64,000 nt of DNA, taken from assembly GCF_030035675.1 (NCBI RefSeq), contig NC_084485.1:92152838-92216837 (forward strand). The letters run 5' to 3'. Below are positions 54,661 to 64,000 of the stretch, in pieces. Within the stretch, counting starts at the first letter, position 1, and each line of letters begins with the position of its first letter. This DNA comes from Rhineura floridana (Eukaryota > Chordata > Lepidosauria > Squamata > Rhineuridae). The position numbers and the translations under genes are program-made. The notes under the pieces were generated by a model. That model saw nothing but the letters and a program-made list of their open reading frames with translations, had not been told where the DNA came from and did not search any database.

Positions 54661-55600
54661 TTACGGAGATGTTTCTTTAACTTTTTGTTTGACTATTTTG
54701 CATTTTGTTTTGTAACACTGAGTTATGTAACTTTTTAATGTGGGCCGTCTTGAGCATAGATTACTATGGAAAGATGGCATACAAATCAACTATGATGATG
54801 ATTATGGAGACAGTCTACCAACACACTATAGGACTGGCTCATTTAACAAGCTCCTTTGACACATTATAGCTGCAGCTTCTAGTACTGCCATGCTACATTA
54901 ACACAACAGCCTCTACGTGGCTGCAGTAACATATTGGAATCTGTAGTTGTGTAGTGTTCAGCACCTACATAGAAGTGCATCTTAAAACGACTTCCTTTCA
55001 GGTATTTCCAAAAGAAGCACATTTTTAATACCATGCCACTGAAGGAAAAGTCTGTGAAGTCCACTGTGGTAATATGATGACTAGGTGCTAATGAAGGCAG
55101 GGCTTCTTCATATTGAACTGCTCTGTAGAAGAGACAGCTTTGACACATATGGTTTATCATGCAAGGGTATGGAAAATAGTACCTGTTGAAATACCTGCTT
55201 TTACATGACTCCTAACTGTTCAGGAACCCTTTACATTTGGTCACCTTCGCATGGTCAATCCACCAAAAACGTACTGTGACCTGGTAGGTGTTTGACGTCC
55301 TCCTATCTCTACAGTTCATGACACATAGCAAAACAGCACCTCTATTGAGCTATATGTGTCTGGGTGTCTGAATTTGGCATTGTGCATCACAAGCTGAGCA
55401 GGCATAATTTATGTGCTACCTGAAAAGCTTCTTTAAGGCTATGTTGTCAGCTTTGACATTGTATCTGCTATGACTACTTTGTAAGTGAGGACAATTAAAA
55501 ATTACTTTGTGTGTGAGTGACTAACATTAGTAGTCAAACTATAGTTTTGATATCAGAAAACAATGTGTATGAGAATGTTTAAGATGTATCTGTTGTTCTT
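54661..55600. other. L2-like tail, then unrecognised DNA
   Basis: About 54690-54810 resembles an L2 3' end (gtgggccgtcttgagcatag, then atggcatacaaatc and gat repeats). The rest is unrecognised. Confidence 0.4.
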
Positions 55601-55607
55601 TGACACA

Positions 55608-56222
55608 TACATAAGAACATAAGAAGAGCCTGCTGGATCAGGCCAGTGGCCCATCTGGTCCAGCATCCTGTTCTCACAGTGGCCAACCAGGTGCCTGGGG
55701 AAAGCCCGCAAGCAGGACCTGAGTGCAAGAACACTGTCCCCTCCTGAGGCTTCCGGCAACTGGTTTTCAGAAGCATGCTGCCTCTGACTAGGGTGGCACA
55801 GCACAGCCATCACTACTAGTATCCATTGATAGCCCTGTCCTCCATGAATTTGTCTAATCTTCTTTTAAAGCCATCCAAGCTGGTGGCCATTACTGCATCT
55901 TGTGGGAGCAAATTCCATAGTTTAACTATGCGCTGAGTAAAGAAGTACTTCCTTTTGTCTGTCCTGAATCTTCCAACATTCAGCTTCTTTGAATGTCCAC
56001 AAGTTCTAGTATTATGAGAGAGGGAGAAGAGCTTTTCTCTATCCACTTTCTCAATGCCATGCATAATTTTATACACTTCTATCATGTCTCCTCTGACCCG
56101 CCTTTTCTCTAAACTAAAAATCCCCAAATGCTGCAACCTTTCCTCGTAAGGGAGTCGCTCCATCCCCTTGATCATTCTGGTTGCCCTCTTCTGAACCTTT
56201 TCCAACTCTATAATATCCATTT
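55608..56222 (-). mobile_element. CR1 LINE, 5' truncated
   Basis: Minus-strand CR1: coding part from DIIELEKVQKRATRMIKGME (about 56220) to the stop near 55816 (AINGY), open throughout, then the 3' UTR ending at about 55608 in ttcttatg repeats. It is very similar to 14848-15981 and truncated further 5'. The open frame and close similarity suggest both are relatively young. Confidence 0.92.
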
Positions 56223-56224
56223 TA

Positions 56225-57875
56225 CGTAAAAGCAGTGATAAAAAAGAATAGGTTTTTCCATTGCACGTTAACATGGGGAATAGCCATTCTAATCTATTGT
56301 ACATTATTCTAGATTAATGATTGTGAGCATGGAACCATATATACTGTAGTAGTTCTGGAATAAAAGAGTGATCTTGTGGATTTGTCTATAAATGTCAGAT
56401 CAGAGAGTGGCTCTGAAACTAAGTAATCCAGAAGCAAGGACTATGCACTGGTTTCCATGAAGAATGCACAGAGCACCTCATGGAGTGCCTCTTAACACCA
56501 TCTTAAAAAGTCATACAACAACAATAATAATATCTTAAGGACCTAGAAAAGGCTCTCTACACCATATAACAAAATCAAACAATATCAAATTCTGCCCACA
56601 GGCTTATGATCTAAAATTTAGATAATAAATTACAAAAATTTGTAAAGTTGCATCCAGGGTTTTGTTATTGTTTGCTAAGGAAAAAAGGAGCAAGGAAGTT
56701 AAAATCTCAGAGATGGCCTTGGAAAACCAGCTATGTTTTTGAGGTGCTGCTTAAAGAATAAGAGGGACTGAATCACTGACATTTTTGGAGGAAATAAGTT
56801 CCAAAGATGACATGCTCCAAAAGAAAATGGATGGAGGCAGGAGATGACGCTTATGATCTTTGGTCTAACTAAGAGATTGGTATTGGAAGAACATAAACTC
56901 TGGATAAGAGTATAAAGAGAAATGAAAGGTACGAAGGATGAAAGCAGGGAGCTGAATACTGAAAAGAAATGTCTAGGTGAACTTGCGTAGGTAATGATCA
57001 GATTAGAAAAATAAGCTCATTTAGCAGACTTTAAGACAGGAAGACTCGACTGCATAAACTTGAAATGCATATAATTGGGCAAAGAGTGAGATCTTTGCCG
57101 TAAACATTCTGTAAATTTAGCAGAGTGGAGGGGACAAGGTTGCAGTGGGGATGGATGCCATCTAATTGTAGTTGTATGCTAAAACTTGATTATTTCTCAT
57201 TGCACTTTTATGGGTAATGTGAGAGTTCTAATCTATATTTGTGAATGTAAATTAGAATTAGGAGTGTTGGTTATTCTGAATAAACATAATGTATAAGGGT
57301 CTGATGGTGTGGCTGCTAGATGCAGGTGTGTGTAAGGGGAAATACAAAAGACCAGTTCTCTTAGCAGGCAGAAACAAAAACATGGTAAATATTTGAGAGG
57401 TCTTTTATATAATATATTTATTTGTCTGGCAAGGTAGCTATAAGGCATTTTGTGCAAAGAGGAGTTAATTTGTGTAACTATAATTTTTTAAAAGTGGGCT
57501 GTTGAAGAACTGTGTATGTGCACAGACTGATGAACTAGATTAAAATATTCTTGCCTCTGCCAGTCCCAGACACTTAATTTCATTTTTAAAAGTTTATCTT
57601 GAACCTTAAGGACTTGATTACATTACTTCTTGAGAGACTCTTTCTTCTAAAAATTGAGCTACATGTTTGGCAAAAATCACATAGTAGAGTCTGTAGGTGT
57701 GTGTGGTGGGGGTACCATGTTTCTGAAAGCACCCCTCCCCAGATGTAAAATTTCAATTCAGTAGTTTCACAACTTTATTACAACTAGAATTACTTCATTT
57801 CAGCGAGGCTTTGAACAAGGCTTTAGACAATTCTAATGAATTTGGGAATGCTGTGGTGGTGTCCATAGATCAATT
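56225..57875. other. No recognisable feature
   Basis: About 1.65 kb. Possible L2 UTR-like traces near 56500-56900 (agaaaaggctctctacacca; gaggaaataagttccaaaga) are too weak to call firmly. Confidence 0.3.
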
Positions 57876-58345
57876 TATTTATTTTATTTATTTATTTATT
57901 AAATTTATATACCGCCCGACTAGCAATAGCTCTCTGGGCGGTGAACATAAAATAGTATAAAAATACAATGAATAACAAAATAATATTAAAATACAATCAA
58001 CAATACAATAAACATTATTAAAATTAGATCAATGTAACTTAAAATGCTTCAGAGAATAGGAAGGTTTTGACCTGGCACCGGAAGGAAAGCAGAGTCGGCA
58101 CCAGGCGTACTTCCTCAGGGAGACTGTTCCATAGTTCGGGGGCCACCACTGAGAAGGCCCTAGATCTTGTCATCACCCTCCGGGCCTCCCTGTGAGTTGG
58201 AACCCGGAGGAGGGCCTTCGTAGCAGAACGTAGTGCACGGGCCGGTTCATATCGGAAGAGGCGTTCCGCAAGGTATCGTGGTCCCGCACCGTATAAGGCT
58301 TTATAGGTTAATACCAACACTTTGAATCTAGCCCGGAAACATTTT
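57876..58345 (-). mobile_element. L2-type LINE 3' fragment
   Basis: Minus-strand C-terminus (CFRARFKVLVLTYKALYGAG, then FSVVAPELWNSLPEEVRLVP) is open from about 58340 to 58039. It is followed by UTR and the tail (ttatataccgcccgactagc, then agctctctgggcggtg) ending in (TTTA)n near 57880. It is close to the L2 at 59950-61830. Confidence 0.9.
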
Positions 58346-59170
58346 ATAAACAATTTATAGTTCATTTACTAAAAATAATGGCTGTTTTTTCTTTATTATA
58401 TAATTAAGCAGGGAGTTGTGCGCTTTGGCATAACATAAGAAAGTAATGATATGTGTTTAATAAATATTCTGAAAGCACTTGCCTAAAACTCTTAATTTTA
58501 CTTATGTTATATAAAGATTAATATACAAAGAAGTGTGCTTGGAATTGTTTTGAGAAGGCAATGTTAACCAGCCTGACCAAAGGAAAGTCCAATTGGTTGT
58601 ACTTTAGAGAATTAACACCTGATCCATGCATTCTATTAGCAACCTGTGTCATGGGCATTGGGTTATCAAGGGCTGCTAGGGTTGGTCCTGTAGCAATGCA
58701 GTCTTGATGGATGCCTGTCTTCTTTACATGGGAAGAAAAAGGTACCTGTCGTTTTACAAGGATGATTCCTGTGCTGTAGATTTGCTCTTGATTTGCGTGC
58801 ATAGCTTTTGTGTGAACGTGCTTTAAATCTGTTTTCAAGAAACCAGCGGTTTGCATTATCACCTTATCCTCCAAAACCGTTCAACCTTGAATGCCATGAT
58901 TAATGCCATCAATACATTCATTAAAGTAGCAACACTTATGAACTTATATTTCTTTTAGAGTTGGAGATTGTAAAACACCACTTTCTCAATCTCCCTTTCT
59001 CAATGTTTTGCTTAAAGGGTAGGCGAAATAGAAGGCTTGTACTGAGAATATCCTAATGCTAATAGCCTCTGACTTTCCTTATTCCATGTAAGGAAACAGA
59101 ATCTGTTGGGGCCGTTAATTAAACGTGTTCTGCCAAACATTCTTTCTCAAGGTTTTTTGTTATTCTTTTA
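58346..59170. other. No recognisable feature
   Basis: A 118-codon open frame on the minus strand (58874-58518) has no recognised domain. Nothing else seen. Confidence 0.35.
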
Positions 59171-59172
59171 CA

Positions 59173-59685
59173 GAGCAATCCAACTCAGGGGAAGCTGGCA
59201 TAAGTGGTGCTGGCGCGAGAGGAGCTGGTGTAAAGTTCTGTCACATCCAATTGACACGCAGGAGCCTCTGGGTTGACTGAATGTCAGCTCGGCCAGCAGC
59301 TGTGCACAGGGACCAGAAAGTAAAAGCCCACTCTCCTAAATACCCATATCAGGGAGTAAGCCCTCTCCATTTTACTTTTATTGTATTTATTTTATTAGAC
59401 CGACCTTTTCCTGGCATAACTCTTGCCTGAATTGGAACCTGCAGGAGTGCTTCAAACATGAGTTGGATGAGGCCTAAGTCCCCTCACCTCAGCTCCTCCC
59501 CGACATGCCCCCAGAACACCCCTTTTTGGGGACTTACACCAGCTCCACTTACGCCAGTCTCAGCTGGGCAGAGGGACTTAGACTGGCATAGCCTGGCTGA
59601 GCCAGGACGCAGCCAGCTCAGCTGGAGATCTGCTGCATCCAACTCCCCTCAGCTCAGCATAAATGCAAATTGGATTGCACCCTTT
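59173..59685. mobile_element. Possible fold-back DNA transposon
   Basis: The left edge gagcaatccaactcagggga and the right edge (complement of ctcccctcagctcagcataa, then aattggattgc) are roughly inverted, and both halves carry gctgg-rich inverted blocks. An L2-like tttattgtatttattttatt lies in the middle. Ends and duplication are unresolved. Confidence 0.35.
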
Positions 59686-59944
59686 ATCCATAACTTGTAT
59701 ATACCCCCCCAAAGTATACCAAATCTAAAAATCAACATGAAAAAACACAAAAACTTCACTTTCCTTCTCAATTCTATAACTGAAATATGTCAGTGCTGCT
59801 GGTATGTTTCTTTGTGCTGGAAAGTTTTGTAAGACGAAATCGTGGTCTTAGTACTAAAATAGCTTGTGGGTAGTTCAACTGCTGCTATCAAAAACTCTGG
59901 TCTACTTATTTTTATAAGCTACATATTCCTGCAAGAACGATTAA

Positions 59945-61835
59945 TTAACTACTTCCAGGATAAAATCTTTTGCATCTTCCAGGATAAAATCTTTTGCATC
60001 CACCAGGACTTGGATTCCAATGTTGTAGCAGTTGAATCGAATGAGGTGTCCAGAGCACGGTCTTGCCTTGATTTTTTGGATGAGTTTCAGTTGGTACAGC
60101 TTGAGGACGTTGACAAGGTGCTTGGAATGGTGCGTGCAACCACTTCTAGCTTGGATCCTTGCCCCTCTTGGCTAATAAAAGCTAGCAGGGCTGGAACTGC
60201 CGGCTGGGCCAGGGAAGTGATTAATGCCTCATTGCGAGAGGGAGTGGTCCCTAGCTGCCTGAAAGAGGCGGTAGTAAGACCACTTATGAAGAAATCGTCC
60301 CTGGACCCAGGAAACCTTAATAATTACAGGCCGGTAGCAAATGTCCCATTTTTGGGCAAGGTCCTAGAACGAGTGGTTGCCGGCCAGCTCCAGACACTCT
60401 TGGATGAAACTGATTATCTGGATCCATTTCAGTCGGGTTTCAGGCCCGGTTTTGGCACGGAGACAGCCTTGGTCGCCCTGTAAGATGACCTTTGTCGGGA
60501 AAAAGACAGGGGGAGTGTGACTCTGTTGATTCTCCTTGATCTCTCAGCGGCTTTTGATACCATCGACCATGGTATCCTTCTGGGGAGACTCGCTGATTTG
60601 GGAGTTGGCGGTACTGCTTGGCAGTGGTTCCGCTCCTACTTGGCAAGCCGTCTCCAAAAGGTAGCACTTGGGGAACACTGCTCGGCACCCTGGGTCCTCC
60701 AGTATGGAGTTCCGCAGGGGTCAGTTCTGTCCCCCATGCTTTTTAACATCTATATGAAGCCCCTGGGTGCGGTCATCAGGAGTTTTGGAGTGTGTTGCCA
60801 TCAGTATGCTGATGACACGCAGCTCTACTTCTCCTTTTCATCTTTGTCAGGCGAGGCTGTCAATGTGCTGAACCGTTGCCTAGCTGCGACAATGGACTGG
60901 ATGAGAGCTGAGGTTCAATCCAGACAAGACTGAGATGCTGTTAGTGGGTGGTTCTCCTGACCGGGTGGCGGATGTTCAACCTGTTCTGGATGGGGTTGCA
61001 CTCCCCCTAAAGGAGCAGGTTCGTAGTTTGGGAGTTCTTTTAGAACCATCCCTGTCACTTGAGGCTCAGGTAGCCTCGGTGGCACGGAGTGCCTTTTACC
61101 AACTTCGTTTGGTGGCCCAACTACGCCCCTATCTGGATAGGGAGAACCTCACTTCAGTTGTCCATGCTCTGGTAACCTCTAAATTAGATTACTGCAATGC
61201 ACTCTACGTGGGGCTGCCTTTGAAGACGGTTCGGAAACTGCAGTTCATGCAAAATGCAGCGGCCAGACTGATAACGGGGACCAGGCGGTCCGAACATATA
61301 ACACCTATTCTGGCCCACTTGCATTGGCTGCCTATATGTTTCCGGGCCCGGTTCAAGGTGCTGGTTCTAACCTATAAAGCCTTACATGGCGCGGGACCAC
61401 AATATCTGGTGGAACGCATCTCCCGATATGAACCTACCCATACACTACGCTCAACATCGAAGACCCTCCTCCGGGTGCCTACTCAAAGGGAAGTTCGGAG
61501 GGTGGCAACAAGAAAAAGGGCCTTCTCAGTGGTGGCCCCCGAATTGTGGAATAGTCTTCCTGATGAGGTACGCCTGGCGCCAACATTACTATCTTTTCGG
61601 CACCAGGTTAAAACCTTCCTCTTCTCCCAGGCATTTTAATATGTGTTTTAATATGTGTTTAATATGTGTTATAAAAGTTTTAAGTTTAACATTTTTTAAG
61701 GAAGGCCATTTTTACTGTTTGAATTTGTTTTAAAATGTGTTTTATTGTATTTTGATATTGACTGTTTTGAACCGCCCAGGGAGCTTCGGCTATGGGGCGG
61801 TATATAAATTTAATAAATAAATAAATAAATACTAT
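59945..61835 (+). mobile_element. L2-type LINE, 5' truncated, best-preserved reverse transcriptase
   Basis: Starts near 59945, just upstream of the RT domain, with a duplicated 24-bp unit (59953-59976, 59977-60000). Motifs: NNYRPVANVPFLGKVLERVV (about 60319-60378), FQSGFRPGFGTETALVAL (to 60480), LLILLDLSAAFDTIDHGILL (60523-60582), [20 protein letters not shown] (60700-60759), [15 protein letters not shown] with YADD, then RSLGVLLEPSLSLEAQVASV and SKLDYCNALYVGLPLKTV. Only two lesions are evident: a stop at 60481-60483, and an 8-base loss near 60907-60915 that shifts frame before the C-terminal ORF (60935-61639). The 3' UTR ends in aaccgcccagggagcttcgg, then ggtatataaatttaa and (TAAA)n. Confidence 0.92.
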
Positions 61836-63608
61836 AGGTTTGAAGCTTGTGAGACTATTGTTTTATCATTCTTTGTATAAAGTTATTGAAATATTAATGT
61901 TCGTCAGACTGGCTAAACACTTGTATTTTCTGATCAAATGGATGTTCATGGCCTACTCCCAAGTTACTGAAAAATGGGCTGAGAAGATCCTTTGGCTAGA
62001 TAGTCATTAGTGATCTACCTTTGTTAGATTTTTCAAGCAGCAATGTGTCTTTAATGCTGGTAATTTTGTGAGCCAGGCATACTTGCTGTCAATAGACTGA
62101 ATTTTTCCTCTTGATCCACCCTGTTTCTAACCTTTGACCCACCTTGCTGATTCACTGTAGCTTATTTAATCAACTCGAGAGAAATTCCTGGTAGCGGTAC
62201 GCTACCACCAGAAATGTTATATTCCTGTGTGACCTATGGGTACAATCTCCAGACCACAAGCTGTTTTTATGCAGTGTATGGGTTGCACAGTGATTGCAGC
62301 AGCCATGCAGATAACTCCAGGTAATCTTGTATTGTTTATTTCTTATTCTAGCAATAAGAAGTGCTTCTTTCTCTGTTGCATAATTTCAATCTTTCTCTCT
62401 CTTCCCCCCTTCTATATATATATATATAGAAACTCAGCAGTTTTTTTATGAAGGAACAGTGATGCTCTTAAGGAGACATTGTGATTGAAGTTTAAATCCA
62501 CTTTGGTGTGTAGCTGAGAGAGATCCTGTTGTAAAATTAATGGGAACTGCACTTGCTGTGCCTTTTAACATGTTTTTTGCAAAGGCTGAATATATTTTGT
62601 TTAATAGCTCATTTGAGTTCATCAAGAAGCTTATCTGAGGCAGATGAAACAAAAGAATAGAAGATATTGAAACTGAAATAAAAGGGAAGTGCTTTAGTGC
62701 GCTGGCAAGGAATTAGCACTACTATTTTTAAAATTGGCTGGGAGGTATGTGCTAGGCCACTGCGCCTGCTTTTTGTCAGTGGTGATGGTGATTCACAGTG
62801 TTTGTGTTATTCCCTTAAGTTGGTGAAAGCTAAAGAATTGAAAATGGCAGGCTTTCATATGGGATATGTAAGTAAAAATAAAGAAGTAAAAATAATTTGA
62901 ATAACCTTGTGGGATAAGAAAGCGCTCTGAAGTTATAGTCCTTGATTAAGTTTTTTTCCTTTATTATCTTGGCTACTATGTATGATATGTACAGCATGGA
63001 ACAATGGAAACTGGAAAAGAAACAAGAGCTAAGGCATCATTGTTGCTATATTTCAAAGGGGAAGTTGAGTAATTTTTCCACATTGTGTCTCTTCCATATG
63101 TCTTCTGACATGTTACTTCAGCAAGTTTATTAAAAGACTTCAAAAGCTTGTTTAAGTGCTAACATTTGACATGGAAACTGAAACTTCCTAGGGTCTACTA
63201 GGAGAAAGATGAGCTTGTAAAATGATCACCTGAATCCCTCTTAAAAGCCATAATCCACAGGAGAGTACGTCTTGTAGTGCTCTAAAATGCTTGAGCCAGT
63301 TTTATTGAACATGTTACTCCTAGTGAACTAGTCATGATTGTAGATCCTGCACAAAATTGTGGGATTTCTTTACATCTTGTTCTTAAATCCCATTCTATGC
63401 TATGGTATCCCTGTAACATTGTCCATAGCTATTAAAATTTTGTCAGTTATCCATGCTAAAAGTTGTGTAGCTTTTCAATTTTACTATACAGTATGATACT
63501 GTCCAGAAGTAAATAAAAAATCAGGATAGCAAATACTAGTTTTGATGGTCTTGCCCTGAATTTTATTATGAATTTTATTGATGTTTTATATGTTGGCTGT
63601 ATTGCCCT
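61836..63608. other. No recognisable feature
   Basis: About 1.8 kb, AT-rich, with a short (TA)n run near 62414-62428. Presumed intron if the ZYG11B call is right. No exon of ZYG11B recognised. Confidence 0.35.
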
Positions 63609-64000
63609 GTATTTATTTATTTATTTGTATATATCCCGCCCTTCCTTCCGCAGGAGCCCATGGTGGCAAACAAAACAGACTTTAAAATACATTAAAACAA
63701 AACATATTTAAAAACATTTTTTTAAAAAGCTTTCAAGAATCTTTTTTTAAAAAGGTTAAAAACATATTGCTTATTTAAAAAAAAGGTTTAAAAACATACT
63801 AAAAAGCAGTTCCAACACAGACGCAGACTGGAATAAGGTCTCAACTTAAAAGCCTTGTTGAAAGATGAAGGTCTTCAATAGGCGCCAAAAAGATAACAGA
63901 GATGGCAACTGTCTAATATTTAAAGGGAGGGAATTCCACAGGGTAGGTGCCGCCACACTAAAGGTCCATTTCCTATGTTGTGGGGAATGGACCTCCTGAT
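63609..64000 (-). mobile_element. L2-type LINE 3' end, running off the window
   Basis: (TTTA)n followed by gtatatatcccgcccttcct and tccgcaggagcccatggtgg, long AT-rich UTR, then C-terminal coding traces (gggagggaattccacagggt) up to the window edge, in minus orientation. Confidence 0.85.

Overview
The window reads as repeat-rich vertebrate nuclear DNA from a reptile, most likely a squamate (lizard or snake). It holds one clear host gene in a sea of transposable elements. The evidence for a squamate is the mixture: degraded L2 and CR1 LINEs, tRNA-headed SINEs of Sauria-SINE type, many small palindromic hAT-like DNA transposons, an ORF1-only L1 family and solo LTRs. No bacterial-style operons, CRISPR arrays or viral genomes are seen.

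Host genes. A complete three-exon COA7 gene (cytochrome c oxidase assembly factor 7, Sel1-repeat protein) lies on the minus strand at 44984-47963. Its splice sites are canonical and the predicted protein has 232 residues. About 5.3 kb beyond its 5' end, a GC/CpG-rich block at about 53160-53800 contains an exon-like segment that ends in ATG followed by a GTGAGT donor. In mammals COA7 (minus) is next to ZYG11B (plus), so this is the best candidate for the ZYG11B promoter and first exon. No ZYG11B coding exon was recognised in the 10 kb that follow.

Layout. 1-5.4 kb: a nearly complete two-ORF APE-type LINE on the minus strand, cut by the window edge and interrupted by an L2 tail. 5.6-7.3 kb: a composite SINE and an L2 tail. 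7.3-10.2 kb: an L2 LINE carrying a palindromic hAT MITE with an 8-bp target duplication. 10-31 kb: mostly old or unrecognised DNA with microsatellites, a CR1 copy (14.8-16 kb), MITEs, a minisatellite, a minus-strand L2 with an L2 nested in it (23.5-25 kb), a 650-bp solo LTR (25.3-25.9 kb) and a 1.1-kb hAT element (28.9-30 kb). 31.2-33.3 kb: a 2.1-kb ORF1-only L1 derivative bounded by a 23-bp target duplication; a second copy sits at 51.4-52.9 kb with a 20-bp duplication. 33.4-35.8 kb: an L2 LINE carrying another hAT MITE. 36-44 kb: SINEs, MITEs, a 1.1-kb solo LTR and unrecognised DNA. 45-48 kb: COA7. 48-53 kb: SINE, L2 and the second ORF1-only element. 53-64 kb: the putative ZYG11B promoter and intron, containing a SINE, a CR1, two L2 copies (one with a nearly open reverse transcriptase) and the start of another L2 at the edge.

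The most distinctive finding is the HAL1-like family: two independently inserted L1 derivatives that keep an ORF1, lack ORF2 and share the same 3' region. This implies a non-autonomous family mobilised in trans. All family names here come from reading protein motifs and ends by eye; no database search was run.
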